Assembly: GCA_011525785.1 (NCBI GenBank)
Contig: WYBT01000024.1
Span: 124,001-188,000, forward strand
Direction: 5' to 3'
Length of the DNA stretch: 64,000 bases
Origin: Planctomycetaceae bacterium
Lineage (GTDB): Bacteria > Planctomycetota > UBA1135 > GCA-002686595
The notes under the pieces are model-generated. The model did not search any database and was not told where the DNA came from. It was given only the letters and a program-made list of their open reading frames with translations. Position numbers and translations under genes: made by a program. Each line of letters starts with the position of its first letter. Within the stretch, counting starts at the first letter, position 1. Below, piece after piece: positions 55,518 through 64,000 of this stretch.

Positions 55518-57824
55518 TCAGTCGTCGCCCCAGGGGATGAACAGCACGTGCCCGCCCGTGCGCTCGCCCTCGCGCTTGTAGCGCAGCAAGCGCCACAGGA
55601 ACGAGACCTCGCTCGATTCGCGCCCGCTGTCCCAGGTGATGAAGGGGAAGATGTCGCGGCGCGTCGTGTCGCCCTGGGTGACGCTGCGATAGCCGTAGTA
55701 GAGGAAGCTGAACTTCGAAGCCTGTTGGTCGCGGCGCCAGTGGATCAACCCCAGCGGCCCGCTCCACTCCAGCGAGTCGGGGCTGCGTTCGTAGTCGAAC
55801 ACGAGCGGGACGTTCACGGCGCGGCGCGACACTTCGCGACTCGACTCGGCGATGAACGCGGCGAGTGCGTCGCGCAAGTGGGGCAGCTCGGCGCCGACCG
55901 GCGCGTGGCCGTGGCGCACCAGGATCTCGCGCGCGGCCGACTCGTCGCGCTCGTAGCCCCGCACTGCGTCGTAGCGCGGCGCGAAGCGTGACAAGACCTC
56001 GGCCTCGTCCTCGGAGAGCGCGCCCTCGCGCCACACGACGAAGCGCTCGAGCTCGTTGGTGAACAGCCCCAGGCCCAGCGACAGCTCACGGCGCTCGGTG
56101 CGGCTGGCGGAGGACGGACGGTCGGCGTTCGGAACGACCAGACCGCGGCTGCGCTCGGTGGCGCGGTACGCGAGCGTGAGCACGCGCGCTGCGTGCTTCT
56201 CGAGCGACGGCGAACTCTCGTGCTCCTGCCAGAACACGAGCGGGGTGAGCACGTGACGCTGCATGGCGTCGGGCCGCTCGCGCGAGCCCACCAACGTGAA
56301 GTCGTCGAGCCATTCGCCGGAGCTCTCGAATTCCGAGCTGGCGGCGAACGGCCAGGCGCGCCAATTCCGCTGTTCGCCGCGCGTGGCGTACGAGCCGAGC
56401 CCCAGCAGGAAATCGCGCTGGCTGCGGCCGGGCGCGCTCGAGCTCGAGAACAACGGGAAGAGCCAGCGCTCGCGCGAATCGCCCAACTCGCGCGCGCCGT
56501 ACAGCGTCGTGTCGTACAGCCACCACGGCGGACGCCAGCCGGCGCTGGAGGAGTAGAACGGCCACAGGCGCTGCGCCGATTCGTTCGTCGCGCTGCGGAA
56601 GTGGGCCAGCCCGAACGCGTACCAACCTTCGCTGCGCGCCGGGCTCGACGTCGACGAGAAGAACGGAACCGAGCGCGTCGTGCGTTCCTCGCCGTCGCGC
56701 GAGCTCTCGAACAGCGGCCAGAGCACAGCGGTGGTCTCGCGACGCTGGTCCGCGCTCGCACTGTGGTGGTACAGCGGTCCGAGCACGTTGAGGTAGCGCG
56801 TCGCGCCGCTCTGGCTCCAGCCGCGCCCCCCGAGCGGCGTCAGCAACAATCGCTCGTCGCCGTCCTTCTCGTAGTAGAAGAACGGCAGCAGCATCTTCGT
56901 CGCCGAGTCGCCGCTGCGGCTCGACCACCACAGCGGATAGAGGTTCAGCGAGCCGCCGTCGTCGCGCACGCTGCGATTGCCCAGCAGCGTGAAGACCTGC
57001 GTCTCGTCGCCGCGTTTGCGCTCGTAGTAGAAGGGCAGGAAGACCTCGTCCTCGCGGCCATCGCGCTCGTCGTCGAAGTAGAGCGGCGCAGCCCAGCGCA
57101 CGCGGCGCTCGGGACGCTGATCGGCGCCGACCAGACCGGCGAGCAGCACGCGCGTGCGGCGCTGCGGAGTGAGACGGTGCGTGTAGAACGGCAACAGGCC
57201 GAAGTGGCTCGCGTCGTCGCTCGTCCACAGCAACGGGAACACCCCCCAGCCGTCGGCATCCGCGCCTTCGCTGCGCCACCACACGGGCCCGACGTGACGC
57301 GTGGCGCCGACGCCGAACAGCGGGAAGAGCCCCCAACCGCGGCCGTCGCTTTCCCACCAGGCGGGCCCGATGTGGTTGAAGTCGCCGAACAGCGCGAGCG
57401 GGAACACGCCGCCCCAGCGCGTGCGTCCGGCGCCGCGGCTCCAGTAGATCGGCCCGACGAAGCTGAACTCGCCGAGGTGGAACAGCGGGAACAGCCCGAC
57501 GACGTTCTTCGACCAGTACGCCGGCAGCGCCCAGCCCACGCCGCTCTCGCCGTCGTGGTGCGACCACGGGTACAGCACTTCCCAGTCCGAGCCGTCGGTG
57601 GCGACCAGCGGCCGCAGAGCAAAGCCGCGGCTGTCGACGTCGAACAAGGGCCAGGCGATCGAAGCTCCGTCGCCATCGGTGCGCAGCAGCGGCCACAGGC
57701 TGACGCGCTCGGGCGATGCGTCGCCGGTCAGCGGCGAATGGCGCGCGAGGCGCTCCATCGAAACGCACGAGCCGGCCATCGCGATGGCGCACAAAGAAGC
57801 GACGTGGCGAGCGAGAGCGCGCAT
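55518..57824 (-). CDS. Lipoprotein with repeated Trp/Phe-Pro-Leu-Phe motifs, unknown function
   Basis: 768 aa. N-terminus ASLCAIAMAGSC gives a lipobox with Cys20. Residues ~40-550 consist of short imperfect repeats of aromatic strands: 'WPLF', 'GLFPLF', 'HIGPAWWESDG', 'FLPFYYERK', 'LLPFFYYEKDGDE', 'RLWPFYSS', in which one side would be aromatic. From ~560 the sequence is less repetitive (LSLGLGLFTNELERFVVW) and ends RDIFPFITWDSGRESSEVSFLWRLLRYKREGE...FIPWGDD. The pattern suggests a multi-stranded outer-membrane or surface beta structure. No known domain is recognised. It lies between flagellin 2 and the delta-60 protein on the same strand. Confidence 0.8.
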   Translation of the reverse strand: MRALARHVASLCAIAMAGSCVSMERLARHSPLTGDASPERVSLWPLLRTDGDGASIAWPLFDVDSRGFALRPLVATDGSDWEVLYPWSHHDGESGVGWALPAYWSKNVVGLFPLFHLGEFSFVGPIYWSRGAGRTRWGGVFPLALFGDFNHIGPAWWESDGRGWGLFPLFGVGATRHVGPVWWRSEGADADGWGVFPLLWTSDDASHFGLLPFYTHRLTPQRRTRVLLAGLVGADQRPERRVRWAAPLYFDDERDGREDEVFLPFYYERKRGDETQVFTLLGNRSVRDDGGSLNLYPLWWSSRSGDSATKMLLPFFYYEKDGDERLLLTPLGGRGWSQSGATRYLNVLGPLYHHSASADQRRETTAVLWPLFESSRDGEERTTRSVPFFSSTSSPARSEGWYAFGLAHFRSATNESAQRLWPFYSSSAGWRPPWWLYDTTLYGARELGDSRERWLFPLFSSSSAPGRSQRDFLLGLGSYATRGEQRNWRAWPFAASSEFESSGEWLDDFTLVGSRERPDAMQRHVLTPLVFWQEHESSPSLEKHAARVLTLAYRATERSRGLVVPNADRPSSASRTERRELSLGLGLFTNELERFVVWREGALSEDEAEVLSRFAPRYDAVRGYERDESAAREILVRHGHAPVGAELPHLRDALAAFIAESSREVSRRAVNVPLVFDYERSPDSLEWSGPLGLIHWRRDQQASKFSFLYYGYRSVTQGDTTRRDIFPFITWDSGRESSEVSFLWRLLRYKREGERTGGHVLFIPWGDD

Positions 57825-57899
57825 GCCAGTCGTGCAGACTAGTCAATGCCTGGCGCAACGGCGGATACGCAGCTTGCGGCGCCAGCCCGTGAACAAGGG

Positions 57900-57936
57900 A
57901 AGAGCCCCGTCCAGCACTCGGCTGGACAGGGCTCTT
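57900..57936 (-). terminator. Hairpin after flagellin 2
   Basis: A 16-bp stem (57900-57915 with 57921-57936, one mismatch that becomes a G-U pair) and a five-base loop, about 115 bases past the flagellin 2 stop. T-tract is poor, but stem stability is high. Confidence 0.65.
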
Positions 57937-58050
57937 GTGCCTCGCCTTCCGCGGCCCCTCAGCCGTCGGCCGAGGAAGGAGAAAGGCTTGGCCGGGCCCC
58001 GTGGGAGGGGACGGGGAAACGGAACCCGGCCGTTGCGTGACTGCCCGGCG

Positions 58051-58869
58051 TTAGCCGAGCAGCGACAAGGCGAGCTGCGGCTGAACGTTCGCTTGGGAGA
58101 GAACGCTCACAGCAGCCTGCTGCAGGATCGAGTTGCGCGTCAGGTCCGCGGTCTCGATGGCGACGTCGACGTCGCGGATACGGCTCTCGGCGGCCGAGAG
58201 GTTCTCGCGCGTGTTGAGGATCGAAGCGATCGCGCTGGTCAGGCGGTTCTGGGCTGCGCCCAGGTTGCCGCGCGCCGTCGAGATGTCGTCGATCGCGCTG
58301 TCGATCACGCTCAGCACCGAGCTGGCGTTGGCCGCGGTGGTGATGTCCTCGCCCTGGATCGACAGCGTCGTCGCAGTGGTGTCGGACAGGCCGACCGAGA
58401 TCGTTTCCGTGTCGTTGATGCCGACCTGGATGTCCAGCGAAGTCGTCGTGCCGTCCAGCAGCGCAACTCCGTTGAACGTGGTCTGCGTGGCGACGCGGTC
58501 GATCTCGGTGATCAGCGCCTGGAATTCCGTGTCCAGCGTCGCCCGGTCCGCCGTGGTGAGCGTCCCGTTCGAGGCCTGCACGGCCAATTCGCGCATGCGG
58601 TTGAGGTTGTTGCTCACCTCCTGGAGAGCGCCTTCCGCGGTCTGCGCAAGCGACACGCCGTCCTGGGCGTTGCGGCTGGCGACGGTGAACGAACGGATCT
58701 GACCGCGCATGCGCTCGGAGATTCCGAGGCCTGCCGCGTCGTCCGCCGCCGTCGCAATCCGCAAGCCTGAAGACAGGCGTGCGAAGTTGCCCTGGAGCCG
58801 TCCAGTGACGGCTGACAGGTTGCGCTGACTCGTCAGCGCAGCAACGTTGGTGTTGACTCGAAGTCCCAT
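58051..58869 (-). CDS. Flagellin 2
   Basis: 272 aa, same architecture as flagellin 1 ([26 protein letters not shown]-terminus ...[14 protein letters not shown]), differing mainly in the middle segment ([34 protein letters not shown]). The leader has CCAAGGA about 15 bases upstream, similar to those of flagellins 1 and 3. The near identity of the termini with flagellin 1 suggests recent duplication or gene conversion. Confidence 0.96.
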   Translation of the reverse strand: MGLRVNTNVAALTSQRNLSAVTGRLQGNFARLSSGLRIATAADDAAGLGISERMRGQIRSFTVASRNAQDGVSLAQTAEGALQEVSNNLNRMRELAVQASNGTLTTADRATLDTEFQALITEIDRVATQTTFNGVALLDGTTTSLDIQVGINDTETISVGLSDTTATTLSIQGEDITTAANASSVLSVIDSAIDDISTARGNLGAAQNRLTSAIASILNTRENLSAAESRIRDVDVAIETADLTRNSILQQAAVSVLSQANVQPQLALSLLG

Positions 58870-59142
58870 GTTGAAAGGTTCCTTGGTGTCGAACTGAAGC
58901 CGTAGCGATGCAGATCCGAAGCTTCCGCTTCACGCCTCGCGCCGCGGCTTCGTCCCGACCGTTGCGGACAGTCCGCACGTGATTCGGAACCGGCGAAGGC
59001 AGGATGCTCGGACGATCGGTGGAGCGCGCGCGGAGCGGGTGCGCAGGTGCAGCGCGGACCGCGGGCGCAAGGACGCGTGGGGAGCGCGAGTCCCCGGCGC
59101 GCTGCTCGAGCGACGGTGCGCTCGCGCCGCGCGCGAACGCGC

Positions 59143-59964
59143 TCAGCCTTGCAGCAGCGAGAGTGCGAGCTGCGGCTGCGTGTTGGCCTGAGCCAGCACG
59201 GACACGGCGGCCTGCTGCAGGATCGAGTTCCGCGTCAAGTCGGCGGTCTCGAGCGCGACGTCCACGTCGCGGATGCGGCTCTCGGCCGCGGACAGGTTCT
59301 CGCGCGTGTTGAGGATCGAGGCGATCGCGCTGGTCAAGCGGTTCTGAGCCGCGCCCAGTTCGCCGCGGGCCGAAGTCACCTGGTCGATGGCGGCGTCGAT
59401 CACGCTCAGCACCGAGCTCGCGTTGGCGGCCGTGGTGACGTCCTCGCCGATGATCGAGAGCGCCGTGCCGGTCATGTCGGTGAGCGTCACGGTGATCGTC
59501 TCGCCGGCGCTTGTGCCGACTTGCAGATCGAGCGTCGTCAGGTTCCCGTCGAGCAGCGCCACGCCGTTGAACGTGGTCTGGGTCGCGACGCGGTCGATCT
59601 CGGTGATCAGCGCCTGGAACTCGGTGTCGAGCGTCGCGCGATCGGCCGTGGTCAGCGTGCCGTTGGCCGCTTGGATGGCCAGCTCGCGCATGCGGTTCAA
59701 GTTGTTGTTGACCTCTTGCAGCGCGCCTTCCGTGGTCTGCGCGAGCGACACGCCGTCCTGCGCATTGCGGCTGGCGACAGCCAGCGAACGGATCTGCCCG
59801 CGCATGCGCTCGGAAATGCCCAAACCCGCAGCGTCATCCGCCGCGGTCGCGATGCGCAGACCGGAAGACAGTCGGGAGAAGTTGCCCGACAGTCGACTTG
59901 ACACACTGGACAAGTTTCGCTGCGCCGTGAGCGCAGCAATGTTGGTGTTTACACGAAGTCCCAT
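59143..59964 (-). CDS. Flagellin 3
   Basis: 273 aa ([26 protein letters not shown]-terminus ...[15 protein letters not shown]). The variable middle differs from the others (LDGNLTTLDLQVGTSAGETITVTLTDM). The ATG at 59964 has CCAAGGA upstream. Together with its neighbours it shows that the filament is probably built from several flagellins. Confidence 0.96.
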   Translation of the reverse strand: MGLRVNTNIAALTAQRNLSSVSSRLSGNFSRLSSGLRIATAADDAAGLGISERMRGQIRSLAVASRNAQDGVSLAQTTEGALQEVNNNLNRMRELAIQAANGTLTTADRATLDTEFQALITEIDRVATQTTFNGVALLDGNLTTLDLQVGTSAGETITVTLTDMTGTALSIIGEDVTTAANASSVLSVIDAAIDQVTSARGELGAAQNRLTSAIASILNTRENLSAAESRIRDVDVALETADLTRNSILQQAAVSVLAQANTQPQLALSLLQG

Positions 59965-60490
59965 TGCAGTCGTCCTTGGTAGCTGAGGTAAGGAGAGCGC
60001 GACTCCGACGCGGCGGGGGCCGAGCCGGGATCGCGAAGACACCACGCGCCTCCCAGCGCGTGGCCGCCCGCCGTGTGAACAGCGGGTGGAGGTGATCCGC
60101 GACCAGACTCCTTGAGCCCGCTGCACGCGCGCATGGCGCGGGCGAGCTGGGCCTCGACTCGGGGCCGCGCAGCAGTGGCACGTGCGCGCTGGCCCGAAGT
60201 GGACCGACCTCTCCCGCGCTCGCGGTTGCACGCGCGAGTGCGGGCCGCGGTCGATCGCGGCGAAGTGGAATCAAGTCGCGGATCTCGCCCGCGGCGTGCA
60301 GTGAACTGCGCGCATTCGGCGGGCGAGTGAGCGTGACGGAGTTCGCAAAGAGCGCGGGGGGGCGAGGGGCGCGCTGGATTGGGGGAGCGCCTCGCGGCGC
60401 CCCCCCTTCAGCGACCGGCCTCCAAGCCGGAGTCTGTTGAGCGATTCGTGCGCGCCGCGTGCGTCGGGGGCCGCGCGCGGCGCGCGTTGG
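59965..60490. other. 526-base gap between flagellins 3 and 4
   Basis: It is very GC-rich. It carries the flagellin 3 leader, an 11-bp G/C hairpin at 60381-60406, and no perfect sigma-28 -10 box or open frame that looks like protein. Confidence 0.55.
60381..60406 (-). terminator. Candidate hairpin after flagellin 4
   Basis: An 11-bp stem with one mismatch (60381-60391 with 60396-60406) and a four-base loop, ~85 bases past the flagellin 4 stop. There is no T-run, so the call is tentative. Confidence 0.45.
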
Positions 60491-61312
60491 CTAGCTCTGC
60501 AGCAAGCTGAGCGCGAGCTGGGGCTGCACGTTGGCCTGCGCCAGCACCGAGACCGCAGCCTGTTGCATGATCGAGTTGCGCGTCAGGTCCGCCGTCTCGG
60601 TCGCGACGTCGACGTCGCGGATGCGACTCTCGGCGGCGGCGAGGTTCTCCTGCGCGTTGGTGATGCTCGAGATCGCGGACTGCAGGCGGTTCTGCGCCGA
60701 GCCCAGCGCGCCGCGCGCCGTGGTGACCTGGTCGACGGCGGCGTCGATCACCGTCAGCGCGGAGGTCGCGTTGGCCGCGGTGGTCACATCGAGCGAGTCG
60801 ATCGACAGCGCCGTGGCCGTCGAGTCCTGCAGCGAGACCGTGATGATCTCGGTCTGGTTGATGCCGGCCTGGATGTCGAGCGCGGTGGTCGTGCCGTCGA
60901 GCAACTCGACGCCGTTGAAGGTGGCCGTGCTGGCGATGCGCCCGATCTCGGCGATCAGTTCCTGATACTCGGTGTTGAGCGTGGCGCGGTCGGCTGTCGA
61001 GAGCGTGCCGTTGGCCGCCTGGATCGACAGCTCGCGCATGCGGTTGAGGATCCCGTTGACTTCGTTCAACGCGCCTTCAGCGGTCTGGACGAGCGAGATG
61101 CCGTCCTGCGCGTTGCGCGCTGCGGCGCCGTAGCTGCGGATCTGCGAGCGCATGCGCTCGGAGATGCCCAGGCCCGCGGCATCGTCCGCAGCCGTGGCGA
61201 TCCGCAGGCCGCTCGACAGGCGCTTGAAGTTGCCCTGCAGTCGCGTGCTGACCGCGCTCAAACTGCGCTGAGCGTTGAGAGAAGCGATGTTCGTGTTGAC
61301 GCGCAATCCCAT
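60491..61312 (-). CDS. Flagellin 4
   Basis: 273 aa. It is the most divergent of the four: [104 protein letters not shown], and a C-terminus ending SLLQS. It is the farthest upstream in transcription order. A different leader (no CCAAGGA before the ATG) and its divergence suggest a distinct filament position or expression timing. Confidence 0.95.
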   Translation of the reverse strand: MGLRVNTNIASLNAQRSLSAVSTRLQGNFKRLSSGLRIATAADDAAGLGISERMRSQIRSYGAAARNAQDGISLVQTAEGALNEVNGILNRMRELSIQAANGTLSTADRATLNTEYQELIAEIGRIASTATFNGVELLDGTTTALDIQAGINQTEIITVSLQDSTATALSIDSLDVTTAANATSALTVIDAAVDQVTTARGALGSAQNRLQSAISSITNAQENLAAAESRIRDVDVATETADLTRNSIMQQAAVSVLAQANVQPQLALSLLQS

Positions 61313-61502
61313 GGTGGGGTTCTCGGAAAGGGTCTTGGAGGAGGTTCGCTGTGCGCCGTCCGAGGGGGGGCTGCCCGTCGGCGCAGGTGGGTTCTCGGAG
61401 GACCCCGGGATCGCTGAAGCGGTTTCAGCTTCGAACTTGTGCGGCGCCCGCGGCGGCGGTCCGCGACAGTTCGGCGGCGATCCGCCCGATGAAGCGCACG
61501 CG

Positions 61503-62354
61503 ATGCCCGACCTGGAAACGCTTTCCGCGCGCGCGGCGACCGTCCCGCGCGATCGAGAGTCCCTGCGCCGCCTGGCGCAGAGCGCGCAGCGCGTCGTGGT
61601 GCTGCGCGCAGGACTGGGAGCGCCGCTCGAGGCTTGGGCCAGGGAGTTCCACGCGCACTCCGCGCAGTCGCACGAGCCGCTGTCGTTATTGAATGCGCAA
61701 GCGCTGGCGCGCGAGGAGCTCTCGGGCGCTCCTTATGAATCCGTGCGCCGCGGCCGCGTGGCGCTGCTGGAGCCGCAGCGCGCTCCCGAGTCGATTCAAA
61801 TGCGCTTCGCCCAGCGGCTGGAGCGCTGGCGACGCACGGGAGTCGGCGCTCCGCGCGTGCTGGCGCTGTTTTCGGGCGAGCCGCAGAGCGCTTGCCCGGC
61901 GCTGCTCGAGGCCTTGGACGGACTGAGCGTGCGCATCGCGCCGCTGGCGCAGCGCCCCGCCGACATCGCCGCTCACGCGCGCGCTCACCTCGAAGCGCTG
62001 GGCGCGAGCCCCGAGCGCTTGAGCGCCGCAGCGCAAAGCGTGCTGAAGAACCTTCCGTGGTCCGGCGGCGAACGCGAGCTGGAGCTGTGGCTCGAGCGCG
62101 CGCTGCTGCTCGCGGGCGACGGAGAGCTGCTCGAAGAGCACGTGGCGCCGCCGTCATTGAATACGTGTGCAACCGTCCAGGCGGCGCCGAGCGAACTCCA
62201 GCGCGTCGCGGACCGGCGCCTCGCGAGCCTCGAAGAGAGCTGGATCCGCCGCGTGCTGGCCGAGCAGGGCGGGAACGTGAGCCGCTGCGCGGAAGTGCTC
62301 GGCATCCACCGCTCGACGCTGCACGCCAAGTTGCGCGCCCTGGGCGTGCGCTGA
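61503..62354 (+). CDS. Fis-domain regulator with degenerate AAA+ (NtrC-like) core
   Basis: 283 aa. The C-terminal residues 242-283 form a Fis-type helix-turn-helix (LEESWIRRVLAEQGGNVSRCAEVLGIHRSTLHAKLRAL). The preceding ~200 residues align in order with a sigma-54 activator AAA+ domain but lack its active parts: the Walker A position reads RAGLGAPLE (36-43), the NCAA region reads LLNAQALARE, the GAFTGA loop is missing, sensor regions persist as QRPADIAAHARAHL and the WPGNVREL box as LPWSGGERELE (184-194). There is no receiver domain. It cannot hydrolyse ATP or contact sigma-54 in the usual way; it probably binds DNA only. No clear ribosome site at the ATG. It diverges from flagellin 4. Confidence 0.75.
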   Translation: MPDLETLSARAATVPRDRESLRRLAQSAQRVVVLRAGLGAPLEAWAREFHAHSAQSHEPLSLLNAQALAREELSGAPYESVRRGRVALLEPQRAPESIQMRFAQRLERWRRTGVGAPRVLALFSGEPQSACPALLEALDGLSVRIAPLAQRPADIAAHARAHLEALGASPERLSAAAQSVLKNLPWSGGERELELWLERALLLAGDGELLEEHVAPPSLNTCATVQAAPSELQRVADRRLASLEESWIRRVLAEQGGNVSRCAEVLGIHRSTLHAKLRALGVR

Positions 62355-62601
62355 GCCACCACCGCTTGGAACCTTCGCGCCGAGCGACGGTTCAAAGAGG
62401 TATCAGCGACCCGACCAACTTCAGCGCGGCCGAATGCCGCGGAGCGCATCGACGCCTTGGCCAAGGGTGTCAAGCGCTTCCCAGGTGGGAAAAAGCTGCG
62501 GCCGGCGCCGCGAGGCCTTCAAGGAAAAAAGCTCCCGCGCCGAAAGTCGGCTCAGGTTTGCGCCCCAGCGCGTGCGCGCCCCCCTCCAGCGACGGACCAC
62601 C

Positions 62602-63294
62602 ATGCCCCAGCCCTCCACTGCTCCGAACCCGAGCGCGAACGCAGCGCCGCTCCCCGCTCCCGACCTGGGCCTGACGATGACGCAGGTCCTGCGCAATCCG
62701 CTGAGCGCCCTGCGCGCCTCGATGGAGACGCTGGCGAGCGAGTTCCGCGCCGATGACCCGCGCTCGCTCAAGCTCAGCGGCGCGCTGGAGCAGGTGCTCG
62801 CGATGTCGCGCGACGTCGACGCGCTGATGGCCCTGGCCGCGCCGCGCCCGCTGGCGCCGCTGACCTGCTCGCTCGACGAGATCCTCGAATCGGCCCTGCG
62901 CCGCCAGGGTTTCGAACAGCGCGCCCGCGTGCGCCTCGCCCGTCCGACGAGCCCCGCCAACCTGCGCGTCGACGGCCCGCTGCTCGCCGACTGCCTCGCG
63001 CGGCTGCTCGAGCACGCGCTCGCCAGCGTTTCGCAGAGCGTGCTGCTCTCGACGCAGCGCGACGGCGCGCTCACGCGCTTTGCGATCGTGGCCGACTCCG
63101 CCAGCGCCGGCGCGACGTGGGAGCAACTCCCCCAGCAACGGCGCGCCGCGCTCGAGCTCGGCCTCGCGCTCGCGCGCCGCGACGCACAGCGCATGCAGGC
63201 GGAACTCGAGGTCGCCCACGGCGAACTCGGCCACCTGCGCCTCACCCTCTCCGTCCGCGACGCCGCCACCGGCGAGGGCCCGCTCGCGCGCTGA
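62602..63294 (+). CDS. Degenerate histidine-kinase-like protein
   Basis: 230 aa. A Pro/Ala-rich N-terminus is followed by a HisKA-like helix TQVLRNPLSALRASMETL (27-44) where the usual H-E-L/I-R-N-P-L has Gln28 in place of the phospho-accepting His. The ATPase-like half (~85-215) keeps the shape (LDEILESALRRQGF, LLADCLARLLEHALASVS, LELGLALARRDAQRMQAELEV), but the N-box asparagines are Arg134 and His138 and the G1 box DxGxG reads DSASAG. It should bind neither ATP nor phosphate in the normal way. It lies 247 bases after the degenerate Fis regulator on the same strand, a pairing that mirrors FleS/FleR-type systems. Confidence 0.7.
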   Translation: MPQPSTAPNPSANAAPLPAPDLGLTMTQVLRNPLSALRASMETLASEFRADDPRSLKLSGALEQVLAMSRDVDALMALAAPRPLAPLTCSLDEILESALRRQGFEQRARVRLARPTSPANLRVDGPLLADCLARLLEHALASVSQSVLLSTQRDGALTRFAIVADSASAGATWEQLPQQRRAALELGLALARRDAQRMQAELEVAHGELGHLRLTLSVRDAATGEGPLAR

Positions 63295-63314
63295 GCGCCG
63301 CCGAGCCGCGTTCC

Positions 63315-64000
63315 ATGAGCTTCGATCAGTTCGCCTCCGCCAGCGGTGAGCCCGCCGCGCCGCGCCCCAAGCCGGCGCAGAGCGCGCCCGTGGAGACCGA
63401 CGAGGACCTGTTCAACTTCGACGAGCTGCTCGGCGCGACGAAGCAGAAGGCCGCGTTGAACAGCGAGGTCGACGACGTGCTCGCAGCGGTCGAAGGCGCC
63501 AAGGTCGAAGTCGCCAAGGACATCCCGCCGGCCGGCAAATCGACGCCGAGCAACTCTGCTCCCGCGCCCGCGCCCGCCAGTGGGCCTGCGAGCGCCTCTT
63601 CCGCGAAAACAGCCGCGTCCAGTGCGCCCAAGCCCGTCGCCGCGCCCGCCGGCCGCAGCGACGCGCAGCCTGCGGGCGCCGCGCCGACCACCGCTCAGCC
63701 CGTCGCGAGCACCGTGGTGCACCAGAAGCTGAGCATGTCGCCGCTCGCGGCGCTGCTCTTGGGCGGCATCGTGCTCGCGAACGTGACGCTGATGCTGTTC
63801 GCGTGGAACTCGGTGCAATCGGTCAAGCAGCTGGTGCTCGACGTGACGCACGATGTCGCCGACACGACCAGCGAGCTGCGCGCCGAGTCCTCGCGCCGCA
63901 ATGAACGCGTGGCGTTCGAGAGCGAGCCGGTGTTCGGCGCGCTGCCCGAGGGCTACCGCACGCTCGAGGTCGCACGCGAGCGCATGCAGCGCGGCGAGCA
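63315..64000 (+). CDS. One-TM protein of unknown function (3' end outside window)
   Basis: The frame is open from the ATG at 63315 to the window end (228 codons). Residues 1-60 are acidic and helical (DEDLFNFDELLGATKQ, EVDDVLAAVE), ~65-135 a Pro/Ala/Ser-rich disordered linker, and 142-166 a TM segment (SPLAALLLGGIVLANVTLMLF). The part after the TM begins a helical region (LVLDVTHDVADTTSELRAE, LEVARERMQRGE) that may start a TPR or coiled coil. It follows the degenerate kinase by 20 bases and so probably belongs to the same operon. No family recognised. Confidence 0.7.
   Translation, partial: MSFDQFASASGEPAAPRPKPAQSAPVETDEDLFNFDELLGATKQKAALNSEVDDVLAAVEGAKVEVAKDIPPAGKSTPSNSAPAPAPASGPASASSAKTAASSAPKPVAAPAGRSDAQPAGAAPTTAQPVASTVVHQKLSMSPLAALLLGGIVLANVTLMLFAWNSVQSVKQLVLDVTHDVADTTSELRAESSRRNERVAFESEPVFGALPEGYRTLEVARERMQRGE

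Noticed and set aside
56193..57842. A 549-codon plus-strand open frame antisense to the repeat lipoprotein
   Set aside because: Low-complexity Arg/Glu/Ala composition; the minus-strand frame has a lipobox and patterned repeats.

Overview
The window is about 70% GC, densely coded, and has no rRNA, tRNA, CRISPR array, insertion sequence or prophage that I can recognise. The gene content points to a flagellated member of the Planctomycetota, most likely one of the high-GC lineages outside the classical Pirellulales. The evidence is: a PVC-type membrane-bound dehydrogenase; an ECF sigma factor of the 'ALQPTALVHEVWLRL' type coupled by an ATGA overlap to a Ser/Thr kinase with a C-terminal repeat region; and many large exported repeat proteins. 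The phylum call is inferred from protein character, not from a marker tree.

Layout. 1-6.9 kb: a truncated PVC dehydrogenase, a kinase/ECF pair and a secreted protein. 7-13.4 kb (all minus): purH, an arsM-arsR arsenic methylation operon with a clear palindromic operator, an exported protein, an alpha/beta hydrolase, and prfB with a +1 programmed frameshift. 13.5-19.6 kb (plus): a four-gene RND efflux operon (pump, adaptor, TolC-like outer-membrane factor, PadR regulator). 19.8-29.2 kb: a six-repeat secreted protein, a Xaa-Pro aminopeptidase, sfsA, a three-gene operon (M1 metallopeptidase, membrane protein, gamma-glutamylcyclotransferase-like protein), and a FlgM-like gene behind a sigma-28-like -10 box. 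29.4-34.8 kb: a propeller/diheme secreted protein and an alginate-export-type porin.

34.8-44.6 kb (minus): a compact flagellar export/regulation operon fliO-P-Q-R-flhB-A-F-G-(membrane protein)-fliA-(67-aa Cys protein)-(two lipoproteins), with a HDOD-GGDEF cyclase divergent from fliO. 47.1-61.3 kb (minus): four flagellin genes, fliD, fliS and a small gene in the FliT position. Three large exported proteins lie between flagellin 1 and flagellin 2. 61.5-64 kb (plus): a Fis-domain regulator whose AAA+ core has lost its key motifs, a histidine-kinase-like protein lacking the phosphoacceptor His and the N-box Asn, and the start of a one-TM protein.

The most interesting features are the paired degenerate regulator/kinase next to the flagellins, a shared cysteine-containing C-terminal domain on two otherwise unrelated repeat proteins, and the Trp/Phe-Pro-Leu-Phe repeat lipoprotein inside the flagellin cluster. 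Most flagellar genes needed for a rod, hook and motor (flg, fliE-N, mot) are not here, so the flagellar regulon must continue elsewhere.
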